Of a DNA stretch of 64,000 bases, positions 23,944 to 32,866 are shown in pieces. Each line of letters starts with the position of its first letter. Positions within the stretch are counted from its first letter, which is position 1. Under the pieces are notes generated by a model. The model saw only the letters and a program-made list of their open reading frames with translations. It did no database searches and was not told where the DNA came from. The DNA is taken from assembly GCA_036646055.1 (NCBI GenBank), contig JAVXMY010000002.1, forward strand, positions 248,001 to 312,000, in the 5' to 3' direction. Position numbers and translations under genes: made by a program. The stretch is from JAVWMQ01 sp036646055 (GTDB lineage: Bacteria > Bacillota > Clostridia > Peptostreptococcales > Anaerovoracaceae).

Positions 23944-24429
23944 TTATTTAGCCTCCTTTCCAGCAACTTCGTTTGCGTATGCTTCAACTGCTTCTAGGAT
24001 GTTGATGTATCCTGTACATCTACATGTGTTTCCTGCTAATGCAGTTTTAATTTCATCTTTTGTTGGGTTTGGATTTCTGTCAATTAAAGCCTTTGATGAT
24101 AAGATCATTCCTGGTGTACAGAATCCGCACTGAACTGCACCGTGGTCTAGGAAAGCTTCCTGGATTGGGTGTAATGTACCATCTTCGTTAGCGATTCCTT
24201 CGATTGTAGTAATCTTCTTGCCAACTGCTGATACAGCTAATTTGATGCATGATAATTCAGGTTTTCCATCGATAAGCATTGTGCATGCTCCACAGTCTCC
24301 CTGTCCGCATCCCTTCTTTGTTCCTGTTAGTCCTATTGTTTTTCTAACAACGTCTACTAAAAGATCCATAGGAGTAACAATAACATCATAATCCTGATTA
24401 TTGATATTTAGTGTAATTAATTGTTTCAT
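23944..24429 (-). CDS. Molybdenum hydroxylase, 2Fe-2S subunit
   Basis: A 161-residue two-cluster iron-sulphur subunit that passes electrons from the molybdenum centre to FAD. The N-terminal plant-type ferredoxin site is GCGQGDCGACTMLIDG...SC (about residues 40-61) and the C-terminal helical domain has CGFCTPGM and NTCRCTGY. Length and order fit XdhC/CoxS-type small subunits. Overlaps neither neighbour; 3 nt after the FAD gene. GGAGGCGTAAAAA precedes the ATG. Confidence 0.95.
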   Translation of the reverse strand: MKQLITLNINNQDYDVIVTPMDLLVDVVRKTIGLTGTKKGCGQGDCGACTMLIDGKPELSCIKLAVSAVGKKITTIEGIANEDGTLHPIQEAFLDHGAVQCGFCTPGMILSSKALIDRNPNPTKDEIKTALAGNTCRCTGYINILEAVEAYANEVAGKEAK

Positions 24430-24432
24430 TTT

Positions 24433-25314
24433 TTACGCCTCCATTGCTAATTCATATGCTTCTTTTGTTAATCTTCTTGCAAGAGCGCCTACAACATCTT
24501 TTCTGTATTCTGCTGATGCTCTTACGTCAGAAATAGGTTTAGCTTCGCCCATTGCTGCTTCACCAACTGCTTCGATTAATGCATCGTCTAATACTTTGCC
24601 TTCGATTGTTGCTGGAACTGCTTCTGAAACTAGAGGTCTTGGTGAAACTGATCCCATTACTAGCTTAACAGTTTTGATTGTTTTCTTATCTGCTTCTAGT
24701 TCAATGTTAACAGCCATATTAACCGCATCAATTTCCATAGCATTTCTAAGTCCAATATGTCCATATACACTTGCAGAGTGTGCTGCTGGTGCAGGAATAA
24801 CAAACTTAGTTACCATTTCGTCTGATTCTAATACGTTTTTACGGTTTCCTAAGATAAAGTCTTCAACTTTAACTGATCTTTCGCCCTTCTTGCCTTCGAT
24901 TACTACTTTAGCATTCATTGCTGCTAATGGAGTAGGTGTTTCACCAGCTGGTGAAGAGTGAGCAACGTTACCACCTAGTGTAGCCATTGTTCTTACCTGG
25001 AAAGATCCTAACTGTGCTGCTGCAAATACTAATGCTTTGTAATCCTTCTCTAATTCTGTTGAATTTTCGATATCAGCAATCTTAGTGCATGATCCGATTT
25101 CAACACCTTCCTTAGTGAAAGTTACGCCTGCTAATTCTTTAACATCACCGATGTTAATAATGTTCTCTGTTGAGATCATCTTTTCCTTTAGCATGATTAC
25201 TAAATCAGTACCGCCAGCAAGCATTTTTGATTTGTCGCCAATATCTGCTAATAGATCTAAAACTTCTGCTTTAGTCTTAGGTGCATGATACTGGAAATTA
25301 CTTAAAATGTTCAT
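24433..25314 (-). CDS. Molybdenum hydroxylase, FAD-binding subunit
   Basis: A 293-residue CO-dehydrogenase-flavoprotein-type subunit. MLAGGTDLVIMLKEKM (about 33-48) and ATLGGNVAHSSPAGETPTPLAAM (about 110-132) are the two pyrophosphate-binding loops, and the C-terminal CO_deh_flav_C domain follows (EYRKDVVGALARRLTKEA). No cysteine-rich insertion is present, so unlike HcrB it has no extra 4Fe-4S cluster. First gene of the three-gene enzyme operon; TAAGGAGGCGTATAGA precedes the ATG. NAD, ferredoxin or another acceptor is not evident. Confidence 0.94.
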   Translation of the reverse strand: MNILSNFQYHAPKTKAEVLDLLADIGDKSKMLAGGTDLVIMLKEKMISTENIINIGDVKELAGVTFTKEGVEIGSCTKIADIENSTELEKDYKALVFAAAQLGSFQVRTMATLGGNVAHSSPAGETPTPLAAMNAKVVIEGKKGERSVKVEDFILGNRKNVLESDEMVTKFVIPAPAAHSASVYGHIGLRNAMEIDAVNMAVNIELEADKKTIKTVKLVMGSVSPRPLVSEAVPATIEGKVLDDALIEAVGEAAMGEAKPISDVRASAEYRKDVVGALARRLTKEAYELAMEA

Positions 25315-25624
25315 TCTATACGCCTCCTTAAAATAAATACGCCTTGAATTTTTACACTATAATAGTATTTCATATTATAGCTTCTAAAAAAATATGAATA
25401 TGTGCTATATTCTTTGTACATTGTATAATAAGAAAAGCGATTTTACAATTGCAAATTGCAAAGTTTTTGCTTTATTTAATAAATTTTTAACAAGATTTTT
25501 GTTGTTAAGACTATTTGCCACTAAATAAAGGGGAATTAGGCGTCAAAGACTATTATTTATTCTATTGAATTATGTTGCTTTTAATGTGAATTTTTTTAGG
25601 AAACTTGGGTTTAAAATTTTACAC
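25315..25624 (-). promoter_or_regulatory. Long AT-rich upstream region of the hydroxylase operon
   Basis: About 310 nt between the modC terminator and the enzyme operon hold no gene. On the minus strand there is a palindrome CTATAATA-N8-TATTATAG (25357-25380) whose left arm contains a TATAAT -10 sequence, and a TTTGCAATTTGCAATT repeat (about 25446-25461) further upstream. I read these as a candidate operator/promoter for substrate- or metal-dependent control; the regulator is not evident. Confidence 0.4.
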
Positions 25625-25671
25625 AAAAAAAAGAAACTTGCCAAAAATAAATATCTTAGCTTGTTTCTTTT
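25625..25671 (-). terminator. Probable terminator of the mod operon
   Basis: On the minus strand AAAAAGAAAC and GTTTCTTTTTT pair around an internal loop and are followed by a run of T, directly after modC. It separates the uptake/cofactor genes from the enzyme operon. Confidence 0.65.
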
Positions 25672-25676
25672 TGTTA

Positions 25677-26756
25677 TTAAATTTGGAATAGAACAATTTT
25701 GTCCTTATTAACTTTAATCTTAGTTGGTAGTGGTAAGTTACTATGGTTTTCTTCATCCCTTTTACTAATCACATAAGACCACTGTTCTTCTCCTTTGCCA
25801 TGGGATTCCTCACCAGCCTCGGCAGTGAAAAAAACCTTCTTCTCCGACACTTTTTCTGCAATACTTTTAATTTTAATTTTTACAATTTCAGAATCCCCTT
25901 CAAGTTGATCCTTCCAAACTGGCTCTATATCCACATCTCTAATTCCAATGTAGTTGGTGCCTGCTGGTATTTTGTAATCCAAATCTAAGGTTAAATTCCA
26001 TAATGGGATTTCAATTATTGAATCTTCTATAACCTTGACTTTCATAATATTATTAATACCAACCATACGGCCGCATTGAATTGTTTTAGGATTATGAAAT
26101 AGCTGACGAGTCTGGCCATATTCAATAGCTTCACCTTGATTAATAACAATAATCTCCTTGCTAAAATTATAGATTTCATCTCTATTATGGGAAACCATTA
26201 TAACCATACCATGGTAGTCTCTAATCATTTCTTCCATTTCAATTTGAAGTTTTTCCTTTAAGTTTTCGTCTAAAGCCGAAAAAGGCTCGTCTAGAAGAAT
26301 TAGTTTTGGCTCATAAGCCATAATTCTTGCCAAAGCTACCCTTTGTTGCTGTCCACCAGAAAGTTCTCCTGGCTTTTTGTCCTGTAACTCTTCAATATGA
26401 AACTTCCTTAACAAGGAAGAAGTCTTTTGGATTTTTTCTTCTTTATTTCCCTTTGCTATAACATTAATATTTTCTCTAACTGTCATAGTTGGAAACAAGG
26501 CATAGTTTTGAAACATATATGCAATGTTTCTTGCTTGAGGTTTAACATTAATTTTATTAGTACTATCAAAAAGGCAAATGTCGTCCATTATGATTTCACC
26601 TTCATCAGCCTTTTGAATCCCTGCAAGATATTTAAGAAGCATGCTTTTGCCAGCACCTGACTCACCTAAAATACCAATTCGATTGGTATCGCTTGCAAAG
26701 GCTATGTTTAAATTAAAGTTATCAAGCTTAGATTTTATATTTACTTTTATAGCCAT
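25677..26756 (-). CDS. modC: Molybdate ABC transporter ATP-binding protein
   Basis: A 359-residue ATPase: Walker A GESGAGKS (residues 31-38), Q-loop MFQNYALFP, signature LSGGQQQRVALARI, Walker B LILLDEPFSALDE and switch His in VSHNRDEIYN. The C-terminal part (from about residue 230, MKVKVIEDSIIEI onward) is a regulatory MOP/TOBE-like domain. It powers molybdate import with ModB and ModA, encoded just upstream; only 2 nt separate it from modB. Tungstate transport is an alternative but the molybdenum gene context favours molybdate. Confidence 0.93.
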   Translation of the reverse strand: MAIKVNIKSKLDNFNLNIAFASDTNRIGILGESGAGKSMLLKYLAGIQKADEGEIIMDDICLFDSTNKINVKPQARNIAYMFQNYALFPTMTVRENINVIAKGNKEEKIQKTSSLLRKFHIEELQDKKPGELSGGQQQRVALARIMAYEPKLILLDEPFSALDENLKEKLQIEMEEMIRDYHGMVIMVSHNRDEIYNFSKEIIVINQGEAIEYGQTRQLFHNPKTIQCGRMVGINNIMKVKVIEDSIIEIPLWNLTLDLDYKIPAGTNYIGIRDVDIEPVWKDQLEGDSEIVKIKIKSIAEKVSEKKVFFTAEAGEESHGKGEEQWSYVISKRDEENHSNLPLPTKIKVNKDKIVLFQI

Positions 26757-26758
26757 AT

Positions 26759-27448
26759 TTAAACCTTATCCTTACTAGATAAAACAGTTACACCATATAT
26801 AACAACAAAGGATATAACCATTACTATGCATACCCATATTCCTGCCTTCATATAGTTACCATCATTAATAACCATTGCAATGGTCTGCGAAATAGTTCCC
26901 GTTCTGCCTGCAATATTTCCAGCAAGCATTGATGTTGCTCCATATTCTCCCATTGCTCTTGCAAAACACAAAATTGCACCCGCTATAATTCCCGGCCTAG
27001 CTACTGGAAGAAGCACCTTATAAAATATTTTTCTCTCGCTCATTCCAAGAGTTCTGGCTGCATAAATAAGATTCATATCCACCTGATCAAATGCTGCTCT
27101 TGTGTTTTGATACATTAATGGCAAGGCAATAACTGTAGCTGCCAAAATACATCCAAGCCAAGTTTGAACCACTGAAATATCAAAAGTATCAAATAGGAAT
27201 GAACCTACTACCCTTCTTTTACTAAATATTATTAACAATAAGAAACCAGCTACCGTTGGAGGAAGAACTAGAGGCAATGACATTAAGCCATCAATGAGAG
27301 CTCTTTTTTTCTTACCCCAAACCATTACTCTTTTGGCTAAATGAATCCCTATAAAAAAGGATATAATTGTAGCTACTATGCCGGTTTTGACCGATATTAT
27401 TAATGGACTCCAGTCCAGATTTTTTAATATTTCAAGTAATTCACTCAC
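26759..27448 (-). CDS. modB: Molybdate ABC transporter permease
   Basis: A 229-residue membrane protein with about five to six helices and the ABC-permease EAA loop ARTLGMSERKIFYKVLLPVARPGIIAG (near residues 130-156), then RAMGEYGATSMLAGN, which is the ModB signature. The start is a GTG preceded by AGGGAGA. Second gene of modABC; 15 nt after modA. Confidence 0.94.
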   Translation of the reverse strand: MSELLEILKNLDWSPLIISVKTGIVATIISFFIGIHLAKRVMVWGKKKRALIDGLMSLPLVLPPTVAGFLLLIIFSKRRVVGSFLFDTFDISVVQTWLGCILAATVIALPLMYQNTRAAFDQVDMNLIYAARTLGMSERKIFYKVLLPVARPGIIAGAILCFARAMGEYGATSMLAGNIAGRTGTISQTIAMVINDGNYMKAGIWVCIVMVISFVVIYGVTVLSSKDKV

Positions 27449-27463
27449 TTAAGGTTCTCCCTT

Positions 27464-28327
27464 TTATTTTGCTGTGAAACCGTAGTTTTCGTATACCTTC
27501 TTAGCTGCATCTGAAGTTAAAAAGTCATATAGCTTATTTACGATTTCACTTTTTTCTTTAGAAATTTCCTTGGCAGAAATCTTGGCAATTGGATACACGA
27601 TTTCACCTGATAAATCCTTGCTGATTTTGTTAATAATCTTAACATCTTTGTTTCTATTTACATCACTTGTATAAGCAAAACCCAGTTCTGTTGACTTTTC
27701 TGCAACAGCGCTAATTACAGCACTTACATTTTCTTTTTCGCTAATTGTAACACCGTTTAGAGCATCTGAAACCTGGCTACCTTCAATTTTACTTGGATCA
27801 GTACCTTTAGCCACATCTAATAAACCATTGGCAATCATTGCCTGTCTAGCATATTTACCTGCTGGAACACTACCATAAGCAAGGGCAATGCTTTCTGCCT
27901 GATTTATATTGTTTAAATCTGTAACCTGTCCGTCGTAGTCCTTGTTTGCAATAATTCCAAGCTGGTTTTCTAGTAATTTCAAAGAGTCACCCTTTTTGAT
28001 TAAATCCTTTTTTGCCAACTCTTTAATTTCCTTATCTGAAGCACTGAAGAATATTTCGCAATCGAAACCTTCCATAATTTGTGTCTTTAACTTACCTGAA
28101 CTGTCTGCATTAACTAGAATCTTAGCATTTGGATTTTCCTTTTCGAATTCTCCTTTTAGTTCTTCTATGGCATTTGTTAAACTAGCTGCTACAAATAAGT
28201 TGATTTCCTGAGTTTTCCCAGTATCAGCCTTCGGCTCTTCCTTCTTGTCTCCACAAGCTGTCAGTCCTAAGCACATTACTAATCCTAAAACTACTGCAAG
28301 TACTCTTTTGAATCTCTGGTTTTTCAT
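27464..28327 (-). CDS. modA: Molybdate-binding lipoprotein
   Basis: A 287-residue extracytoplasmic binding protein anchored by a lipobox (LGLTAC, Cys25) after a basic N-terminus and hydrophobic core. The ModA fold is visible in LFVAASLTNAIEELKGEFEKENP, VNADSSGKLKTQIMEG and CEIFFSAS (residues contacting the oxyanion: the Ser/Thr pairs of AASL and DSSG), and later GSVPAGKYARQAM. Captures molybdate for ModBC. GGGAGGTGTATT precedes the ATG. It follows the MOSC-MogA gene by 51 nt without a clear terminator, so it is probably in the same transcript. Confidence 0.94.
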   Translation of the reverse strand: MKNQRFKRVLAVVLGLVMCLGLTACGDKKEEPKADTGKTQEINLFVAASLTNAIEELKGEFEKENPNAKILVNADSSGKLKTQIMEGFDCEIFFSASDKEIKELAKKDLIKKGDSLKLLENQLGIIANKDYDGQVTDLNNINQAESIALAYGSVPAGKYARQAMIANGLLDVAKGTDPSKIEGSQVSDALNGVTISEKENVSAVISAVAEKSTELGFAYTSDVNRNKDVKIINKISKDLSGEIVYPIAKISAKEISKEKSEIVNKLYDFLTSDAAKKVYENYGFTAK

Positions 28328-28378
28328 AATACACCTCCCATAGTGTTTTCATGATGATTTTTTCTTTTGTATGTTTAA

Positions 28379-29311
28379 TTATCTAGCACATTCTGTTGCT
28401 GCGCCTTTTAAAACTTCTAGTCCATGACTTAAGTTTGGAGCTAAAAATTCTAAACTTTCTGTAACAGCCTTAGGGCTTCCTGGCAAGTTAACAATTAGTG
28501 TTGCCTTCCTAATACCGCTTACTGCTCTACTAAACATTGCTCTTTCGGTGTATTTTGCTGAGTAGGCTCTTACTGCTTCTGCAATTCCATTTGCCATTCT
28601 GTCGCAAACTGCAATAGTAGCTTCAGGTGTAACATCTCTTACTGCAAAACCCGTTCCTCCCGTTGTAATAATAAGACTAAGTTGTCTCTGGTCTGCAAGT
28701 CTTGACAACTGTTTCTCTATAAGTGTCTGATTGTCCGGAATAATAATACTTTCCTTAACATCAAAGCCAGCATCTTCTAAAGCTTTAACTACAATTGGCC
28801 CACTTTGATCAGTTCTTTCTCCTGCTGCGCCTTTGTCGCTAACAGTTATAACTGCAGCTGTTAAAGGTCTATCTTCATCTGGTTCAATCATAATTACTTC
28901 ATCGCCGACTTTAATATCCCCACCAACTAATACTTCTGTAAACACACCTTCTCTAGGCATAATACAGTCGCCTACTGCATGATAAATTGCACAATGTGTG
29001 TGACACTCTTTGCCTATTTGTGTTAATTCCAATAAGGCATCTCCAATTTTGAACTTAGTTCCAACAGGTAATGACCTAAAATCAATTTCATCTATAATAA
29101 TGTTTTCACCAAAAGCACCAAAATCAACATCTACACCTTTGGCTCTGAAATCTTCGATTTTTTCAAACTGAAGTAAACTAACCTGTCTATGCCATTTACC
29201 TCCATGAGCATCGTTTTTAATGCCAAAATCTGCAACTAATGTTGCACTTCCAATTTCCTTTTTTTGCGTACCCTTCTTCTCACTGATACAAATACCTACT
29301 ATTTTAGCCAT
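28379..29311 (-). CDS. MOSC-MogA fusion protein for molybdenum cofactor synthesis
   Basis: Two domains in 310 residues. Residues 1-145 are a MOSC domain (GICISEKKGTQ, DAHGGKWHRQVSLLQ, GAFGENIIID, LLELTQIGKECH with Cys, GVFTEVLVGGDIKVGD). Residues about 150-310 are MogA/MoaB-like (AAVITVSDKGAAGERTDQSG, ITTGGTGFAVRDVTPEA, LPGSPKAVTESLEFL), which adenylates molybdopterin before metal insertion. The MOSC half probably handles sulphur or the cofactor. The fusion is known in clostridia. AGAGGAAAGATAA precedes the ATG. Confidence 0.93.
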   Translation of the reverse strand: MAKIVGICISEKKGTQKKEIGSATLVADFGIKNDAHGGKWHRQVSLLQFEKIEDFRAKGVDVDFGAFGENIIIDEIDFRSLPVGTKFKIGDALLELTQIGKECHTHCAIYHAVGDCIMPREGVFTEVLVGGDIKVGDEVIMIEPDEDRPLTAAVITVSDKGAAGERTDQSGPIVVKALEDAGFDVKESIIIPDNQTLIEKQLSRLADQRQLSLIITTGGTGFAVRDVTPEATIAVCDRMANGIAEAVRAYSAKYTERAMFSRAVSGIRKATLIVNLPGSPKAVTESLEFLAPNLSHGLEVLKGAATECAR

Positions 29312-29328
29312 TTATCTTTCCTCTCTAC

Positions 29329-30294
29329 TTAGCCACCAATTTGGGCCATTCTTTTGTCCTCTGTAATACTTTCTTTTTCTTCGAAGCAATGCATTTCCGG
29401 TTTATCCAAAATTACTTCCTTCAAAGTTTCATATACCTTATCTGAATCACCCTTTTTAATTGGTTCCCAAAGATTTACCTGTTTGTCATAACATAGACAA
29501 GCCTTAACTTCTCCTGTTGAAGTCATTCTAATTCTATTACACTTATTACAGAACTTGCCGTGCATTGCACTTATGAAGCCAATTGCTCCTTTGAAGTCCT
29601 CTATTTTGTAATAGATTGCTGGGCCATTTCCCTTAGGCGTTGCATCACATTCAATACCTTTGTGAAGAGTTCTTACATAATCTAGTAAAACCTCATTAGA
29701 TACTAAATAAGAATCAGCACCATATCCTATTGGCATCATTTCAATAAATCTAACATCTACAGGATATTTCTTGGCAATTTCTATTAGTTTTACAAAATCT
29801 TCTTCATATTCTTCGTCATGAAGTACTGAGTTAACCTTAACTTTAAGGCCTGCGTCAACTGAAGCTTTAATAGAATCCATAACCTTATCTATTTCATCAA
29901 AACCTGTTATTTCCTTATATTTGGCTCTGTCTAGTGTATCTAGACTAATGTTTACAGCCTCAAGCCCTGCTTTGACTAAGTCTTCTAGTTGATCTTTTAA
30001 TAATATTCCATTTGTCGTTAAAGTAACCTGCTCTACCCCGTCTATTTCATATATGCTACCAATTAGGGATGCGCAGTTTTTGCGAACCAAAGGTTCCCCG
30101 CCTGTTATCTTAAATTTTACAATTCCCAGTTTAACGGCTTCTTTGCAGACCCCTATGATTTCATCATAGGTAAGTAGGTCGTCATGAGCACATAGTTCAA
30201 CCCCTGTTGGCATGCAATATCTGCATCTTAGATTACATCTATCGGTAATGGAAATTCTCATATAGTCAATATTTCTATTGTGTGAATCTCTCAA
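29329..30294 (-). CDS. moaA: GTP 3',8-cyclase MoaA
   Basis: A 321-residue radical SAM enzyme that converts GTP to the first pterin intermediate of molybdenum cofactor. The N-terminal 4Fe-4S site is CNLRCRYC (near residue 18) and the second cluster is CNKCNRIRMTSTGEVKAC (near 255-272). The protein ends in GG, which MoaA uses in the active site. The start is a TTG (LRDSHNRNIDYMRIS, GAGGAACAAA upstream), which matches the known N-terminus of MoaA better than the later ATG. Confidence 0.96.
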   Translation of the reverse strand: MRDSHNRNIDYMRISITDRCNLRCRYCMPTGVELCAHDDLLTYDEIIGVCKEAVKLGIVKFKITGGEPLVRKNCASLIGSIYEIDGVEQVTLTTNGILLKDQLEDLVKAGLEAVNISLDTLDRAKYKEITGFDEIDKVMDSIKASVDAGLKVKVNSVLHDEEYEEDFVKLIEIAKKYPVDVRFIEMMPIGYGADSYLVSNEVLLDYVRTLHKGIECDATPKGNGPAIYYKIEDFKGAIGFISAMHGKFCNKCNRIRMTSTGEVKACLCYDKQVNLWEPIKKGDSDKVYETLKEVILDKPEMHCFEEKESITEDKRMAQIGG

Positions 30295-30303
30295 TTTGTT
30301 CCT

Positions 30304-30780
30304 CTACTTTCTTGTCCATGTGCCGCTTTTGCCACCTGTTTTCTTCATTAAATGGATGTTGCTAATTTCCATTCCTTTGTCTACAGCTTTGCACATGTCG
30401 TAAATTGTTAGAAGACAAACGTTTACCCCTGTTAGCGCTTCCATTTCAACCCCTGTTTTGCCTACTGTTTTGGCAATGCAGCCAGCTGTTATGGCACATT
30501 TGTCGTCATTTAATTCAAATTCTATTTCTACCTTACTTAAATTTAAAATGTGGCATAGTGGAATTAGGTCTGGAGTTTTTTTGGCTCCCATAATTCCAGC
30601 TACTCTTGCGATTCCAAGAACGTCGCCCTTTTTCATATTTCCTTCTTTGACTTTGTCGTAGCATTCCTTAGACATTGTAATTGTTCCTACTGCTAAGGCT
30701 TCTCTAGTTGTGTCCTTTTTTTCGCTTACATCTACCATAATGGCGTTTCCGTCACTATCAAAATGTGTGAAGTTATTCAT
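30304..30780 (-). CDS. moaC: Cyclic pyranopterin monophosphate synthase MoaC
   Basis: 158 residues, normal for MoaC. FDSDGNAIMVDVSEKKDTTREALAVG, KGDVLGIARVAGIMGAKKTPDLIPLCHIL, GVEMEALTGVNVCLLTIYDMCKA and LMKKTGGKSG are all standard. It rearranges the MoaA product to cyclic pyranopterin monophosphate. AAAAGGA precedes the ATG. Directly upstream of moaA (9 nt), reading the same way. Confidence 0.96.
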   Translation of the reverse strand: MNNFTHFDSDGNAIMVDVSEKKDTTREALAVGTITMSKECYDKVKEGNMKKGDVLGIARVAGIMGAKKTPDLIPLCHILNLSKVEIEFELNDDKCAITAGCIAKTVGKTGVEMEALTGVNVCLLTIYDMCKAVDKGMEISNIHLMKKTGGKSGTWTRK

Positions 30781-30804
30781 TCCTTTTACCTTGTCCCTTT
30801 CTTC

Positions 30805-31851
30805 CTATTTTCCAAATCCGCAATTAGGGAAAGTACAAATATCACATGATAAGCAAAGTCCGCCCTGACCTAAATCCACTAAGTCCTCTGGGCTTACTGG
30901 ATCGTCTGCCATTACTCTTGGTAATACTAAATCAAAAATAGTTCTCTTAGCATACATTACACAACCTGGTAATCCCATTACCGGAATAGGCAAGTCTCTT
31001 CCTTCTTTATTAAAGTATGCTAGCAGGAACATTGCACCAGGTAATACTGGTGCTCCATAAGTTACAATATCTGCTCCTGTATTTTTAATTGCTAATGGTG
31101 TTTTGTCGTCTGGATCAACACTCATGCCGCCAGTACAAACAACCATATCTGCTCCTTTGTCAATTAAGTCTAAAATTGACTGTGTTACCTTAGCATCGTC
31201 ATCTTCTAGAATAATGTGTTCTAAAACTTCTCCGCCAAACTCAGCAATTTTTTCAATAATTACAGGAGTAAATGTATCCTTGATTCTTCCATAAAATACT
31301 TCGCTACCAGTTGTAACAATTCCAACTTTTTTGCCCATATATTTTTTGATTTCATAAATTGGTTTGCCACCTGTAATTTCACTTACAATTTCCTTGGCTT
31401 TTAGCATTTTTTCTTCTTCAATTACTAAAGGAATAATTCTAGTACCTGCAATTTTTTCTCCCTTTTTAACTGGGAAATTTCCATGTCTACTAGCAATCAT
31501 TAGTTGTCCAAAACTATTAACAGCCTTAAGAGCTTGGTTGTTAATCTTTAATAGTCCGTGACAGTCTGCAGTTAATTCGATTTTGCCTTCTTTAGTTGCG
31601 CTTCTGCCCATATTTTCGTTAATACACATTTGGCATAAAATTTCAGCTCCTTCATCTTCATGAAGCATGCCTTCATTGTTTTCCCAAACATATAAGTTTT
31701 CCTTACCCACACTTAATAGCACCGGAATATCTTCCGCTGTAACAACATGGCCTTTTCTAAAAACCGCATCCTTAGTTACACCTTTAATAATCTGTGTAAT
31801 ATCGTGACAAAGCACGTGTCCTTCTGCTTCTACTGTTTTTACTACTTTCAT
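30805..31851 (-). CDS. MoeA-like molybdopterin-binding protein with C-terminal Cys motif
   Basis: A 348-residue protein with a MoeA/MogA-like MPT-binding domain (VGIVTTGSEVFYGRIKDTF, DLIDKGADMVVCTGGMSVDPDD, GAPVLPGAMFLLAY, GLPGCVMYAKRTIFDLVLPRV). The N-terminal half carries VLCHDITQIIKGVTKDAVFRKGH as in MoeA. It ends in CLSCDICTFPNCGFGK (C-x2-C-x2-C-x4-C), a probable metal site. Proteins of this type occur in molybdenum hydroxylase clusters and are thought to insert metal or hold the cofactor. The ATG directly follows the xdhC stop; AGGATAAATAA upstream. Confidence 0.88.
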   Translation of the reverse strand: MKVVKTVEAEGHVLCHDITQIIKGVTKDAVFRKGHVVTAEDIPVLLSVGKENLYVWENNEGMLHEDEGAEILCQMCINENMGRSATKEGKIELTADCHGLLKINNQALKAVNSFGQLMIASRHGNFPVKKGEKIAGTRIIPLVIEEEKMLKAKEIVSEITGGKPIYEIKKYMGKKVGIVTTGSEVFYGRIKDTFTPVIIEKIAEFGGEVLEHIILEDDDAKVTQSILDLIDKGADMVVCTGGMSVDPDDKTPLAIKNTGADIVTYGAPVLPGAMFLLAYFNKEGRDLPIPVMGLPGCVMYAKRTIFDLVLPRVMADDPVSPEDLVDLGQGGLCLSCDICTFPNCGFGK

Positions 31852-32865
31852 TTATTTATCCTTAGCCCTTTCATTAATTAACTGTCCTGCAATACTAATA
31901 GCAATTTCTGCTGGTGTTTCACCGGCTATTGGAATACCAATAGGTGCAGAAATTCTGCTAATATCTTCATCTGTATATCCGTCTGCCTTAAGTTTTGCAT
32001 TAACTCCAGCAGTCTTCTTCTTACTACCAATTACACCAATATATCTAGCAGGTGTCTTAAGAACCTGTCTTTGAATTTCGTAGTCATCCTTGTGACCTCT
32101 AGTCATAATGCAAATATAGTCGTTTTTAGTAATTTCCTTACAAAGTTCATCAAGGTTTAGCATGTCAACTAATCTAGTTTCCAAAACCCCCTCAAACAGT
32201 TCCTTCTTAGCGAAATCTTCTCTATCCTCTAAAACAACACAACTAAACTTAATTCTAGCAAGTGTAGGAACTAGCTGCTGTGCAACATGTCCACCACCAA
32301 AAACATAAACCTTGCCATTTTGATTAATCTGTTCACTATAGAACTTTCTGTCACCAATTTGAATTCTACATGGTTTACTCTGAAGTTTCATAATAATATC
32401 TTCAGCAATTTCCATTCCAAAAGATCCATCTTCGCTGTATAACCCCATCAATGACTCTGCTCCATCAGTAATATCTGTAATTAACCAAGTATCCTTATCT
32501 GCATTTAGTAGTACCAAAGCCTGGTCAATAAGTTCCTTCATATTTTTGTCATCACAAGAAATGTACTGGAAGTAACATTCAACATCGCCTCCACAAATCA
32601 TTCCAAGATCTTGAACTTGGTTTGGCTTAAGTCTGTAGTTTTCGTTAAAAGACTTCTTAGTCTTCAATACTTCCTGTGCCTTTTGCTGGCAAACATACTC
32701 AACAGCTCCACCACCAATAGTTCCATAAATTCTGCCCTCAGCTCCAACTAACATTCTAGCCCCAGCACCTCTAGGCGTAGACCCAGAACTGGCAGTAACA
32801 GAAACCATAGTAACATCTCTACCTGCTACAGTTTCTTCCTTTAATATTTCAAATAGTCTTTTCAT
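31852..32865 (-). CDS. XdhC family cofactor maturation/insertion protein
   Basis: With the ATG at 32865 (AGGGA at 4 nt) the protein has 337 residues. The N-terminal XdhC_CoxI domain shows TASSGSTPRGAGARMLV and GTIGGGAVEY; the C-terminal part is a Rossmann fold (GKVYVFGGGHVAQQLVPTLARI, YICIMTRGHKDDYEIQRQVL, YIGVIGSKKKTAG). XdhC-type proteins bind the molybdenum cofactor, help its sulphuration and deliver it to the apo-enzyme, here presumably the hydroxylase downstream. The frame starts a few codons earlier at a GTG that overlaps the upstream stop. Confidence 0.92.
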   Translation of the reverse strand: MKRLFEILKEETVAGRDVTMVSVTASSGSTPRGAGARMLVGAEGRIYGTIGGGAVEYVCQQKAQEVLKTKKSFNENYRLKPNQVQDLGMICGGDVECYFQYISCDDKNMKELIDQALVLLNADKDTWLITDITDGAESLMGLYSEDGSFGMEIAEDIIMKLQSKPCRIQIGDRKFYSEQINQNGKVYVFGGGHVAQQLVPTLARIKFSCVVLEDREDFAKKELFEGVLETRLVDMLNLDELCKEITKNDYICIMTRGHKDDYEIQRQVLKTPARYIGVIGSKKKTAGVNAKLKADGYTDEDISRISAPIGIPIAGETPAEIAISIAGQLINERAKDK

Positions 32866-32866
32866 C

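Noticed and set aside
30405..30661. Two plus-strand frames inside moaC
   Set aside because: Both are antisense shadows with Leu/Pro-rich composition and no ribosome site.
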